Shown here: piece after piece, positions 48,013 to 57,282 of the stretch | Layout of the letters: the number at the start of each line of letters is the position of its first letter | How positions within the stretch are numbered: the first letter of the stretch is position 1 | NCBI RefSeq assembly: GCF_000935025.1 | Contig: NZ_CP010836.1 | Coordinates: forward strand, 124,001-188,000 | Reading direction: 5' to 3' | Length of the DNA: 64,000 nt | From: Sphingomonas hengshuiensis | GTDB lineage: Bacteria > Pseudomonadota > Alphaproteobacteria > Sphingomonadales > Sphingomonadaceae | The notes under the pieces: generated by a model | The model's database searches: none | What the model was told of the DNA's origin: nothing | What the model saw: only the letters and a program-made list of their open reading frames with translations | Made by a program: the position numbers and the translations under genes

Positions 48013-49650
48013 ATGATCTGGATCGAGAAACTGTCCGCCGGCCTGGCCAGGGTGATCGCCGGGACGATGCTGGCGGCACTGCCGGTTGCAGCGATCGCGC
48101 AGACTGCGTCGCCCTCGGCGGATGCGCTGAAGCGCGAGGGCTTTGCGATCGTCGATGCCGGCGCCGATCGGATCGGGCGGATCAACGACGCGATCTATTC
48201 CTACGCCGAAATCGGCTTTCAGGAATATAAGACCGTGGCGTTGCTCACCGCTACCCTGGCGGAGGCCGGTTTCAAGGTCGACAAGGGCGTCGCGCGAATG
48301 CCCACCGCGTTCGTCGCGACCTATGGCTCGGATGGACCCGTGATCGGCCTTATGGCCGATTTCGACGGCGTGCCCGGCACTTCGCAAAAGCCGACCGTGC
48401 TGGCCCATCAACCGCTTGTGCCGGGCGCACCCGGGCATGGCGAAGGCCATAATACCGGACAGCCCACATTGCTCGCCGCCGCATTCGCGATCAAGGCGCT
48501 CAAGGACAAGTATAAGCTGCCCGGCACGATCGTGATCTATGGCGGCCCTGCCGAGGAACTCCTCGCCAGCCGCGGCTATATGGTCAATGCCGGCCTCTAT
48601 AAGGGCGTGGACGCGGTCATCGACGTCCATATCGGCACCGATCTGGCCACGAGCTGGGGCCTCCAGAACCTGGGGATATTGTCGGCGCAATGGACCTTTA
48701 CCGGGCTCCAGGCGCATGGCGCGCGGGCTTGGGAAGGCCGCAGTGCGCTCGATGCGGTAGAGATCATGAACGTCTCGACCGATTTCATGCGCGAACATAT
48801 CCCGCCATCGGCGCGGATGCATTACGTCATCCCCGACGGCGGACAGCAGCCCAACGTCGTGCCGGGCGAAGCGACCACTTGGTATTATTTCCGCGATACC
48901 AGCGCGAAGGGTGTGTGGGACCTGTTCAAGCGGGTACGCGAGGCCGCCAAGGGCGCTGCGCTTTCCACCTCCACCAGCGTCACCGAACGTATCCTCTCCG
49001 CATCCTGGCCGTTCAACGGCAACAAGGAACTCGCGGAAGTCGTGCAGTCAAACATCGAAATCGCCGGCATGCCCCAGTGGAGCGCCGACGATCAGGCGTT
49101 CGCACGGGCCTATCAGAAATCGATGGGCGCGCCGGTCGTCGGCATGCCGACACAGGTGGGCAGGCTGCGCAAGGCGAGCCAGGCGTCGGGCTCCACCGAT
49201 GCCGGGGACGTGAGCTGGCAGACGCCGTTCGTGCGGCTCCGTATTCCCGCCAAGCCCGACGGCGAACTGGCCGGCCATCATTGGTCCGCCGGTATCGCGC
49301 CCGCCACCCCGCTCGCGCACAAGGGAATTACGGCGGGCGCGAAAGTGCTGGTCGGCTCGGCGATCGATCTGATGACCAGTCCCGAAGCGCTGGCCCGCGT
49401 GAAGGCCGGATTTGCGGCGCAGCTTGCCCAATATCCCAAGTGGAAAAGCATGATCCCGCCGGACGCCGATCCGCCGACCTTCCTCAACGTGGAGGAGATG
49501 GGTCGCTACCGCGCGGCACTCAAGCCGTTCGAATATGATCCCAAATCCCGCCAGACCTATCTCGAGTTCATGAAGGTTTCCTACCCACCAGCCGAGCCTG
49601 CAACGGCGATCGGCTTGGCATCGAACGATCCCAATGCGGGGGGAGAGTGA
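48013..49650 (+). CDS. Exported M20-family amidohydrolase (copy B)
   Basis: 545 residues, start after AAGGAAAACGCGA. The signal peptide is about residues 1-30 (VIAGTMLAALPVAAIAQ). The core is VIGLMADFDGVPGTSQKP, APGHGEGHNTGQP with Glu where relatives have Cys, YGGPAEELLASRGYM with the catalytic Glu pair, and GLQAHGARAWEGRSALDAVE. The C terminus is FMKVSYPPAEPATAIG. It is collinear and highly similar to copy C that follows; the two are a tandem duplication. Probable periplasmic amidase acting on an N-acylated compound. Confidence 0.88.
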   Translation: MIWIEKLSAGLARVIAGTMLAALPVAAIAQTASPSADALKREGFAIVDAGADRIGRINDAIYSYAEIGFQEYKTVALLTATLAEAGFKVDKGVARMPTAFVATYGSDGPVIGLMADFDGVPGTSQKPTVLAHQPLVPGAPGHGEGHNTGQPTLLAAAFAIKALKDKYKLPGTIVIYGGPAEELLASRGYMVNAGLYKGVDAVIDVHIGTDLATSWGLQNLGILSAQWTFTGLQAHGARAWEGRSALDAVEIMNVSTDFMREHIPPSARMHYVIPDGGQQPNVVPGEATTWYYFRDTSAKGVWDLFKRVREAAKGAALSTSTSVTERILSASWPFNGNKELAEVVQSNIEIAGMPQWSADDQAFARAYQKSMGAPVVGMPTQVGRLRKASQASGSTDAGDVSWQTPFVRLRIPAKPDGELAGHHWSAGIAPATPLAHKGITAGAKVLVGSAIDLMTSPEALARVKAGFAAQLAQYPKWKSMIPPDADPPTFLNVEEMGRYRAALKPFEYDPKSRQTYLEFMKVSYPPAEPATAIGLASNDPNAGGE

Positions 49651-49652
49651 CC

Positions 49653-51296
49653 ATGTACCGGACTTCTAGCGTTATCCTCGCCATCGCGCTGGCCGCCTCG
49701 CCTGCGGCCGCGCAGGAAAAGCCCAGCGCCGAGCAGCTCAAGCAGGAGGCTTTTGCTGTCGTCGATGCCAATGCCGACCTGATGGGCCGGTATAGCGATG
49801 CGATCTTCTCCTATTCCGAGATCGGCTTTCAGGAATTCAAGACGATCGCGCTGGTGACCGAAGCGCTGGCCAAGGCGGGTTTCAAGGTCGAGAAGGGGGT
49901 GGCGGGGATGCCCACCGCCTATCGGGCGACCTATGGCTCGGGAGGTCCGGTGATCGGGCTGATGTCCGACTTCGATGGCGTTCCTGGCGCTTCGCAAAAG
50001 CCTGCCGCGCTGGCGCACGACCCCGTCGTCCCCGGCGCGCCCGGGCATGGCGAGGGTCATAATACCCACCAGCCGACGCTGATCGGCGCTGCGCTCGCGT
50101 TCAAGGCGCTCAAGGACAAGTATAATTTCCCCGGAACGCTGGTCGTCTATGGCGGACCGGCAGAGGAATTGCTCGCCAGCCGCGGCTATATGACCAATGC
50201 CGGGCTGTTCAAGGGCGTGGACGCGATGATGGACGTCCATATCGGCACTGCATTCGGCGCCAGCTATGGCCTCAACAATTTCGCGAACGTGACCGTGCAG
50301 TGGAGCTTCCGCGGTAAACAGGCGCACGGGGCGCGACCGTGGCAGGGTCGCAGCGCGCTGGATGCTGTCGAGCTCATGGATACCGGCGTCAACCTGATGC
50401 GCGAACATGGCTATGACCCCGCCGACGCGCGCGTCCATTATGTCATCCCGGACGGCGGCAAGCAGCCCAACGTGGTGCCCTATGAGGCGACCGTCTGGTA
50501 TTATATCCGCGCGAAGAGTCCTGAGATCGTGAGCGACGTGCTCGATTGGGTCCGCGACATCGCCCAGGGCGCGGCGCTTTCAACCAAGACGCGAGTCAGC
50601 GAGCGCGTCCTTTCGGGTTCCTGGCCCGTAAATGGCAATCGTCTGCTCGCGGAACTGGTCGTGAAAAACATCACCCGGATCGGCATGCCGAATTGGTCGA
50701 AGGACGATATCGCCTTTGCCCGCGCCGTCCAGAAATCGATGGGCGCTCCGGTCGAGGGCCTGCCGACCAAGGTCGATCCGCTAAGCTCCGATCGCCAGGG
50801 GTCCTCGACCTCCGACGCCGGGGACATCTCGTGGAACGTGCCCTATGTTCGCATGTACATCCCGGCCAAGCCCGACGGCGCGCTTGCAGGGCATCACTGG
50901 TCGGCGGCTCTCGGCCCGGCCACGCCGATTGCGCACAAGGGCATCGCGGTCGGCTCGAAGGCCCTGATCGCCAGCGTTGTCGATCTGATCACCGAGCCCG
51001 CGGCGCTTGCGGCGATCAAGGCCGATTTCCAGAAGCAACTGGCGGCGTATCCGGCATGGAAAACCCTGATCCCGCCCGGCTCCACGCCGCCGATACATCT
51101 CAACAAGGAAGACATGGCGCGATACCGTCCGGCGCTCGCCCGATATGAATATGACCCCAGGTCCAAGCAGACCTATCTCCAGTTCATGGGCGCAGCCTAT
51201 CCGCCGGCCGAACCTGCAACCGCAATCGGCAAGGCATCGAACGAGCCCCAGCCAGCCGCCTCCAAGTCCTCGATAGATTGGGACTGGGAGAAATGA
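49653..51296 (+). CDS. Exported M20-family amidohydrolase (copy C)
   Basis: 547 residues from ATG 49653, with GGGGAG upstream; a GTG at 49647 overlaps copy B's stop. Signal peptide MYRTSSVILAIALAASPAAA. The same motifs recur: IGLMSDFDGVPGASQKPAAL, APGHGEGHNTHQP, YGGPAEELLASRGYM and GKQAHGARPWQGRSALDAVE, ending QFMGAAYPPAEPATAIG. With copy B only two bases away, it is a tandem duplicate that has kept all motifs, so both are likely active, perhaps with different substrate ranges. Confidence 0.88.
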   Translation: MYRTSSVILAIALAASPAAAQEKPSAEQLKQEAFAVVDANADLMGRYSDAIFSYSEIGFQEFKTIALVTEALAKAGFKVEKGVAGMPTAYRATYGSGGPVIGLMSDFDGVPGASQKPAALAHDPVVPGAPGHGEGHNTHQPTLIGAALAFKALKDKYNFPGTLVVYGGPAEELLASRGYMTNAGLFKGVDAMMDVHIGTAFGASYGLNNFANVTVQWSFRGKQAHGARPWQGRSALDAVELMDTGVNLMREHGYDPADARVHYVIPDGGKQPNVVPYEATVWYYIRAKSPEIVSDVLDWVRDIAQGAALSTKTRVSERVLSGSWPVNGNRLLAELVVKNITRIGMPNWSKDDIAFARAVQKSMGAPVEGLPTKVDPLSSDRQGSSTSDAGDISWNVPYVRMYIPAKPDGALAGHHWSAALGPATPIAHKGIAVGSKALIASVVDLITEPAALAAIKADFQKQLAAYPAWKTLIPPGSTPPIHLNKEDMARYRPALARYEYDPRSKQTYLQFMGAAYPPAEPATAIGKASNEPQPAASKSSIDWDWEK

Positions 51297-51339
51297 AGGC
51301 GGCGCCAGCGAAGGGTTCGACCTTGTACAGCGGGGATTT

Positions 51340-51356
51340 CCCGCGCCCGGCGCGGG
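51340..51356 (+). terminator. Hairpin after the M20 tandem pair
   Basis: CCCGCGC and GCGCGGG pair around CCG, 44 bases after the stop of copy C, at the edge of the IS630 remnant. No T-run, so confidence is limited. Confidence 0.4.
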
Positions 51357-51366
51357 CATAGTCGCG

Positions 51367-51540
51367 GACTCGCTTTCCGCATTGTCCGCGTCCGTAGCGC
51401 CGGGCCCTGTCGGTGGCGACACCAGGATCGTCGAAGAAGATCAGGCGCTTGGCGCTGAGCATCGGCTGCATTGCCCGCCATGCCTCGCGCCGCGCCACCA
51501 CGTCAGGCCGGAGCTGTTCGGAGGCGTAGACGCTTTTTTT
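51367..51540 (-). mobile_element. IS630-family transposase remnant
   Basis: About 58 codons read [19 protein letters not shown], then [20 protein letters not shown] and YGRGQCGKRV. This matches the segment around the first catalytic Asp of IS630 transposases (typical form: KKTLxASEQxRxDV then LVFIDETGxxTxMARxYGR). Both the N-terminal helix-turn-helix part and the rest of the DDE domain are missing. It directly abuts the truncated M1 peptidase gene at a run of seven A on this strand. No terminal inverted repeats were identified. Confidence 0.65.
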
Positions 51541-52283
51541 GAAGCTGATCCCGATCCGGCAACGATCATGCCGGCGGGCAGCGTCACCCAATAGTCGAAG
51601 TCACCATAGTCGAGATAGAATTCCTGGGCGAGATAGGGGAGCGGATCCCAGCCGCGCAGATCGTCATACACCGCCATGCGCGGATACCATTGCGCGATGT
51701 TGTACACCTCGCCGTCGCGGGCCTTGCCCCAGGCCATGCGTCCGCCCCATTCGCCGGGAATGGTGAAGTGATAGCGGATGCGCAGGGAAAGCTTGCCGTG
51801 CGATGGCAATGCCGCCGGCAAGGGCACCTGCATGCGCGTGTCCGAAATCACCGGCGTCACCGCGATCGTCTTGCCGCCAGACAGCAGCTCGACCGCCTCG
51901 ATCACCATGCCGTCGGTGGTACCGCCGGGCGCATGCCCGCTCGCCATGCCGCCGCGCGATCCGGGCCGGTAGAGATTCTGGTCGAGCTGGAGCCAGAGAG
52001 TGTCGAGCCGGTCGGGGCTGTTGTTGGTATAGGCGATCGTCGCGGTGCCGCTGATCCGCTTTGCGCCGGGATCGAGCGTCGCCCGGATCTGATAGTCCGC
52101 CCGGTTCTGCCAATAGCCAGGCCCCGGCATGCCGTTCGCGCTGCGGATCGTGTTGGCAGCGGTGGGAAGAGTGAGCGGCGCAAAGGTGACAGCCGGGTCG
52201 TAGCGCGTTTGGGCACCGGCCGGCGCGGCGCCGGGGGCAAGCAGGGCGACGGCCCCGGCGATAGGGAAGGCCAAGCGTTTCAG
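51541..52283 (-). pseudogene. M1-family peptidase, N-terminal fragment cut by the IS630 remnant
   Basis: About 247 codons from CTG at 52283. A signal peptide ([20 protein letters not shown] then AQ) precedes an aminopeptidase-N-like first domain: [39 protein letters not shown] and [20 protein letters not shown], ending [19 protein letters not shown]. Homology stops there and IS630 sequence begins. The HExxH catalytic domain is absent, so no peptidase activity is possible. The expected ATG appears as CTG, although GGAG lies upstream, a second sign of decay. Confidence 0.75.
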
Positions 52284-52390
52284 GGGACAGCTCCGTTTGT
52301 CTCGAGGGTTAGCATAGGAAGATCTGCCGGACCGTCTGCCGGTTGGTGCCGCAGGGCATAGGTTCGTACCACACTTGCCACGCATAAGCA

Positions 52391-52415
52391 CATAGGGGTA
52401 GGGGGTATCCCTATG
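52391..52415 (+). promoter_or_regulatory. Operator of the dmeR-like gene (G-tract palindrome)
   Basis: CATAGGG and CCCTATG form an inverted repeat around GTAGGGGGTAT, and the right arm contains the ATG start. RcnR/CsoR-family repressors bind G- or C-tracts flanked by AT-rich inverted repeats. The site covers the ribosome binding site as well, fitting autorepression lifted by Ni or Co. Confidence 0.65.
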
Positions 52416-52688
52416 AGTCATGTGAGCGATAGTAAACCCGAGCTGATTGCGCGCGTGCGCCGCATCGCCGGCCAGGTTGCGGCGGTGGAGCGGGAACTCG
52501 CCGCAGACGCTTCGTGCACGAAGGTGCTGCACCTTGTCGCTGCGGTGCGAGGCGCGGTGAACGGACTGGTCGACGAGATCATCGCAGGCCATCTTGAAGC
52601 GCATGTCGCAGCAGCCGGACTGACCGATGAAGCGCGCGCGCAGGGTGCTGACGAACTGCTGGCGGTGATCCGCCGCTATTCCAAATAG
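52413..52688 (+). CDS. dmeR: Ni/Co-responsive repressor, RcnR/CsoR family
   Basis: 91 residues of the all-helical CsoR/RcnR family. The ligands used by RcnR for Ni(II) and Co(II) are all at the same positions: His3, Cys35, His60 and His64 (MSH..., ASC, GHLEAH). [20 protein letters not shown] is the family signature. The need for His3 fixes the start at 52413. It is nine bases before a DmeF-like exporter, the arrangement of dmeRF in rhizobia and agrobacteria, where metal binding releases the repressor. Confidence 0.88.
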   Translation: MSHVSDSKPELIARVRRIAGQVAAVERELAADASCTKVLHLVAAVRGAVNGLVDEIIAGHLEAHVAAAGLTDEARAQGADELLAVIRRYSK

Positions 52689-52697
52689 GATCTTTCG

Positions 52698-53621
52698 ATG
52701 CCCGAGGCTACGAATGCTATGGCGCTGACCCACGCGCACAATTTCCTCGGTGCGGCGCATGAGGCGAATGCGCGCCGCACGCTGTGGGTGGTCGGCCTCA
52801 CCGCCGTGATGATGGTGGGCGAGATCGCGGCAGGCTATATTACCGGCTCGATGGCGCTGCTCGCCGACGGGTTTCATATGGCGACTCATGCCGGCGCGCT
52901 GGCGATCGCGGCGGCGGCCTATGCCTATGCAAGGCAACATGCCGCCAGCCGGCGATTCAGCTTCGGGACGGGCAAGGTTGGCGACCTCGCCGGTTTCGCC
53001 TCGGCGCTGGTTCTGGGCTTGGTCGCGGCCGCGATCGGCGCCGAATCGGTCTGGCGATTGTTCGAACCCACCGACGTCGATTTCGGCGCCGCCACCTGGA
53101 TTGCAGCGCTCGGCCTCGTGGTGAACCTCGTCAGCGCGATTCTGCTGAGCGGAGGGCATCACCATCACCACCATGATCACGGGGCGCACCATGGCCATGG
53201 GGCGCACGGGCACCACCACGACAATAATCTGCGTTCGGCCTATGTGCATGTCATGGCTGACGCGCTGACCTCCGTCCTTGCGATCGCGGCCCTGCTGGCG
53301 GGGCGGTATCTTGGCTGGTTGTGGATGGATGCGGCGATGGGGATCGTCGGTGCGGTGGTGATCGCGCGGTGGTCGTGGAGCCTGATGCGCGATACGGCTG
53401 CGGTCCTGCTGGACGCCACAGACGATTCTGTTGCGCAGGAAGTGCGCGCGTTGGTGGAAACTGCCGGCGATGCACGGATCACCGATCTCCACGTCTGGCG
53501 GGTGGGGCCGGAGGCGCGCGCCGCGATCGTGAGCGTCACCGGGGTTCGCGATGGTGAATTGATTCGAGAGCGTCTCAACGCCGTTCACGAACTCGCGCAC
53601 CTCACGGTCGAAACGCGGTAA
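52698..53621 (+). CDS. dmeF: Co/Ni exporter of the CDF family, DmeF-like
   Basis: 307 residues, six membrane helices. The N terminus has [20 protein letters not shown], the H-x-H and H-E start of DmeF. Transport-site motifs are [13 protein letters not shown] (HxxxH in place of HxxxD) and [11 protein letters not shown] (HxxxD). A long His-rich loop ([17 protein letters not shown] and more) lies between helices 4 and 5. This HxxxH variant and the loop mark the Co/Ni branch. The gene ends inside the convergent PepSY gene, with a 20-base overlap. Confidence 0.9.
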   Translation: MPEATNAMALTHAHNFLGAAHEANARRTLWVVGLTAVMMVGEIAAGYITGSMALLADGFHMATHAGALAIAAAAYAYARQHAASRRFSFGTGKVGDLAGFASALVLGLVAAAIGAESVWRLFEPTDVDFGAATWIAALGLVVNLVSAILLSGGHHHHHHDHGAHHGHGAHGHHHDNNLRSAYVHVMADALTSVLAIAALLAGRYLGWLWMDAAMGIVGAVVIARWSWSLMRDTAAVLLDATDDSVAQEVRALVETAGDARITDLHVWRVGPEARAAIVSVTGVRDGELIRERLNAVHELAHLTVETR

Positions 53622-55068
53622 CCCCGCCCGCGCGGCGCAGTCGCTGCCAGCCGAGCACCACGCCGGTGATGCTGAACAGGAAGCCCGCCGTCAGGGGCAG
53701 CAGCAAGAGTGTACGGCGCAGCACCGGGCGCGTCGTCAGGCCGGGCACATTGCCGGTGTGCAGCGCGTAATAGACCCAGGCATAGGCGGCCCGGCTGCTA
53801 TCCATCACCGTCAGCAGCCGGCCGGTATCGCCGTCCACAACCAGATCGGGCCGGCCCCGCGCATCCAGCCGAACCCGCCATGCCGAAGCGGGCCAGCCTT
53901 CGGCCAGCGCATCGGTTGCGCTGGGATCGATCGGATCGATGCGCACATGCGCTGCGCCCGGCCAGCCGGCGAGCGCCGCGCGCTGTACCAGCCCGCGCAT
54001 TGCTGCCTCGTCGATGATGTGCCCTGCGCCGTCGACGCGATCGGCGCGGCCATCCCCAGAATAGCGGGTCAGCACTGGCGTGCAGGCAAGCGGCGTGAAC
54101 CCGATCTCCCGGAGATTTGCCCCGGCCAATATCGTGGGATTCACACGCTGCAGGGCATCCGCCAGCGAACAACCCGCATAACGCCGCGCCTGCACGTCCG
54201 TCGCCGTGCCGCGCGAAAACAGACGGCCATGGTCCATCGACAGCCACCCGCTGAAGATCCAGCCTAGCACGAACACCGCGCTGCCCAGCCCAAGCAGGTG
54301 GTGCCAGCGCAGCCAGCGCCGCCGATAGAAACTGATACGCGGCGGGCGTAGGCGCCGCGCCGCCAGCATCCGCACCACGCCCAGTACCGTGCCCGCGATC
54401 GCCACCAGCATGCAGACCAGCGACAGCCACCAGACGCTGGAATCCCAGGCGCGCCAGTCCTTCCGCAGCGGCGTCATATAGACCCAGTGGAGCACCGCTC
54501 CCGGCCAGTTCCACGCCCTCGCGCTCCAGGTCGTGCGCTGGAGCAGTTCACCCGAACGCGCGGACAAATAGAGTTGGGTCCCCGCCGCGTCGTTCGCATC
54601 GAGGCGGTAGAAGGGCCGCGCCGGATCGAACCGGTTGTGGACCACCCATTGGTCATAGCCGAACGGCCCGGCGACGGTCGCGGCGGGGCCGAACACGCGC
54701 CGGGCTTCGGCAAGCGCCTGTGCGGGCGTCAGCGGCGGGAGCGGCGCGCCCGTCTGCGCATCGATGGTGCTTAGGGCTTCGCCCCCGCCGACCAGATAGG
54801 CCGGACGTCCTGCCCGCTGGACCAGCCGCAGCGTCTCCGCGCCGGGCACCGCCGCCGCGGCGCGGCCCGGCGCGACCGTCACGTCGGCAAGCCGCACCGG
54901 GGCTTGCAACGTCATCTGCGCGGCATGGGGCAGCGACGGGAAAGGCTGGAACAGCATCACCGCGCCGCTGGCAAACCAGGCAGCGAAGATCAGGCAGGTG
55001 GCCACGCCCAGCCAGCGGTGGAACCAGACCAGCGCGCCCAGCACCCGGCGCGCCTTAGAAGCGGGCAA
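53602..55068 (-). CDS. PepSY-associated transmembrane protein
   Basis: 488 residues. Helix 1 is [23 protein letters not shown], the HRWLG entry of PepSY-TM proteins, with three or four helices in all and periplasmic PepSY-like regions between them ([20 protein letters not shown]). HxxxG-type histidines near helices resemble heme or ferric reductase partners. Such proteins often accompany TonB receptors for siderophores or other metal chelates and may reduce or handle the metal. Its start overlaps the receptor gene by 14 bases, so it is the last gene of the six-gene operon. Confidence 0.85.
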   Translation of the reverse strand: MPASKARRVLGALVWFHRWLGVATCLIFAAWFASGAVMLFQPFPSLPHAAQMTLQAPVRLADVTVAPGRAAAAVPGAETLRLVQRAGRPAYLVGGGEALSTIDAQTGAPLPPLTPAQALAEARRVFGPAATVAGPFGYDQWVVHNRFDPARPFYRLDANDAAGTQLYLSARSGELLQRTTWSARAWNWPGAVLHWVYMTPLRKDWRAWDSSVWWLSLVCMLVAIAGTVLGVVRMLAARRLRPPRISFYRRRWLRWHHLLGLGSAVFVLGWIFSGWLSMDHGRLFSRGTATDVQARRYAGCSLADALQRVNPTILAGANLREIGFTPLACTPVLTRYSGDGRADRVDGAGHIIDEAAMRGLVQRAALAGWPGAAHVRIDPIDPSATDALAEGWPASAWRVRLDARGRPDLVVDGDTGRLLTVMDSSRAAYAWVYYALHTGNVPGLTTRPVLRRTLLLLPLTAGFLFSITGVVLGWQRLRRAGGVTAFRP

Positions 55069-57235
55069 GCAGGCTCACCTCGGCGCGCCGCGGCTCACCC
55101 AGCATCACCTGCGCCGGATAATAGATGTCGGCCCATTGCACGAATGTCTTGTTCCACACATTGTTGACCCGCCCGGTCAGCGACAGCCGCGGGTTCACCG
55201 CCCAGGTGGCGTAGACGATGCCGGTCGCATAGGGGCGCAGCACCAGCGTGTTGGCGGTGTTGCCATAGCGCTGGCCGACATATTTCACGCCCCCGCCCGC
55301 CTCCAGCGGCAGGCCCGCGATCTGCTGGACGCTGGTCCAGACATTGGCCGTCCAGTCCGGCACGTTCGGCGGCCGGTTGCCCGAGGCCGCCACGCCGTAG
55401 TTCGGATCGGTGAAGCTGCCATAGGCGGCATCGACATAGGTGCCGCTGGCGGTGACGGCCCAATGCGGCGTCAACCGCGCCTCGCCCGACAGTTCGATCC
55501 CGCGCGATCGCTGGCTGCCGATATTGCTGACCGTATCGATCGCCACCTGGGTCAGGATATTGCGCCGTTCGATGTCATAGACCGCCGCTGTCAGCGACGC
55601 CCGCCCGTTCAGCAGCGCCGCCTTCACCCCGGCTTCGACTTGCCGCGAGTTCGATAGCGCGAAATTCTGGCCGGCATTGACCAGGAAGATGTTGGAGCCG
55701 ACCGGATCCTGCCCGGTGCTGAACGACGCATAGGTGGTGATCGCGGGCGTCACATCATAGACGAGGCCGGCGCGCCAGTTGAACGGCTTGTACACGCGGC
55801 GGAAGCTGGAGCCGGCGTTGAAGCTGCCATCCAGATTATAGTTTTCGCGCGTCAGGTACAGCCGCTCGGCCCGCAGGCCGGTGACCAGCTTGAGTTTGGC
55901 GGTGAGATCGAGCGCATCCTCGGCGAACAGCGCGATCTGGTCCCACCGCGTCGGGCTCACCCGCCGATCGAGCGCGCCGAAACTGCCGCGCGCCGGCCGT
56001 AGCAGATCGACGCTGTCGCCGTCCGGGAAGCCCCGGCTGCGCACGAAATCGAGATGGTTATAGTCGAAGCCGATCACCAGCTGGTTCGCCATCCCGGCCA
56101 GGCTGTGGCGGAACGTCGCGCTGCCCTGGTCGCCGACAAGATCCTGGTTGTGGAACACGAAGAACCGATCGCGATCTACCCGGCCGGTGGCGGCATTATA
56201 GGCATAGCTTTCCGCGTTGATCCAGGCGCGGTCGGCGTGGAAATAATAGGCCGTGTTGGACAGTGTCACCGCGTCCGAAGGCGACCAGGTGACGGCCAGG
56301 CGCGGCCAGACCTGCCAGCTGTTCGCGCGGCTATCCCCGACATTGTAATTGACGAAGCGGGTGCGGCGATCGACCACGGCGCCGTTCGCCGATGTGAGAA
56401 TGCCCGGAATCGGGTCCGTTGCCGCGGCGGCCGGCAATAGCGGCGTGCCGTAATAGGTGGGCAGCCGATCGCGCAGATAATCGACGCTGAGTTCGACGGA
56501 CAGGTCGCTGCTGGGCCGATAGAGCAATGCACCCGTCGCGTTGAACGAGTGCGGCCCGGTATCGTCGACATAGCCGTTCGAGCGGTGATAGCTCACATCC
56601 ACGCGGCCCGCGAGCGTATCGCTCAGCACCCGATTGCCGCCCGCGCCCAGGCTGACCGTGTCGAATTCGCCATAGGAAGCGAGCGCCTGGCCGCTATTGC
56701 CCTTAAAATCGGGGTGCTTGCTGACGATGTTGACCGCGCCGCCCACTGCGCCCTGGCCATAGAGCACCGACGCCGGCCCCTTCAGCACATCGATGCTGGC
56801 GAGGTTGAAGGTGTTGCCCGGCCGGTTGATCATGTTGGCGGGGCCGAGATACAGGCCGTTGTGCAGAATCGTGATCTGCTCGCCGGTGAAGCCGCGCATC
56901 GAGAACAGCGTGGGGTTGCCGGGCGATCCGCCGGAAATGATGCCAGGCAGGCTGTCCGTCGCCTCTTCCACCGTGCGAAAGCCGCGCGTCAGCATTTCGT
57001 CGGCGGTGATCCGGTCGAGTGTCGCGGGCGTGTCGCGGATGGAGAGATCAAGCCGGCTGCCGGTCGGCGTCACCGTGTCGAGCTGGCGCAGGCGCCACCC
57101 GGTGACGGTGATCTCCTGGTCTACGGATGCCGCTTGCCCGGCGGACTGGCCGCTCTGTGCGGCCGCGGGCGCGGCAAAGGCCGCCGCGAACGCAAGAAGA
57201 GAGATGCGCGGCAGAAGCCGCAGCTTCGATGTCAT
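55055..57235 (-). CDS. TonB-dependent receptor, siderophore/metallophore type
   Basis: 726 residues from ATG 57235, behind GAGGGGGGACACC. Signal peptide ISLLAFAAAFAAPAAAQ. The plug reads QEITVTGWRLRQLD, RFTGEQ-like SMRGFTGEQITILHNGLYLG, SIDVLKGPASVLYGQGAVGG and AVNIVSKHPDF, close to the FhuA/FecA-like siderophore receptors. The barrel ends EVSLLARF with terminal Phe. In an operon with a NiCoT permease and a CobW GTPase it probably takes up a zinc, nickel or cobalt chelate instead of an iron one (inference). Confidence 0.9.
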   Translation of the reverse strand: MTSKLRLLPRISLLAFAAAFAAPAAAQSGQSAGQAASVDQEITVTGWRLRQLDTVTPTGSRLDLSIRDTPATLDRITADEMLTRGFRTVEEATDSLPGIISGGSPGNPTLFSMRGFTGEQITILHNGLYLGPANMINRPGNTFNLASIDVLKGPASVLYGQGAVGGAVNIVSKHPDFKGNSGQALASYGEFDTVSLGAGGNRVLSDTLAGRVDVSYHRSNGYVDDTGPHSFNATGALLYRPSSDLSVELSVDYLRDRLPTYYGTPLLPAAAATDPIPGILTSANGAVVDRRTRFVNYNVGDSRANSWQVWPRLAVTWSPSDAVTLSNTAYYFHADRAWINAESYAYNAATGRVDRDRFFVFHNQDLVGDQGSATFRHSLAGMANQLVIGFDYNHLDFVRSRGFPDGDSVDLLRPARGSFGALDRRVSPTRWDQIALFAEDALDLTAKLKLVTGLRAERLYLTRENYNLDGSFNAGSSFRRVYKPFNWRAGLVYDVTPAITTYASFSTGQDPVGSNIFLVNAGQNFALSNSRQVEAGVKAALLNGRASLTAAVYDIERRNILTQVAIDTVSNIGSQRSRGIELSGEARLTPHWAVTASGTYVDAAYGSFTDPNYGVAASGNRPPNVPDWTANVWTSVQQIAGLPLEAGGGVKYVGQRYGNTANTLVLRPYATGIVYATWAVNPRLSLTGRVNNVWNKTFVQWADIYYPAQVMLGEPRRAEVSLLARF

Positions 57236-57282
57236 GTTGGTGTCCCCCCTCAGGAATATCGTGAAAAGCAGTGCGCGTAGGA

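Noticed and set aside
53158..53222. CAC/CAT-rich repetitive stretch
   Set aside because: It is the His-rich loop of the DmeF-like exporter, not a separate repeat element.
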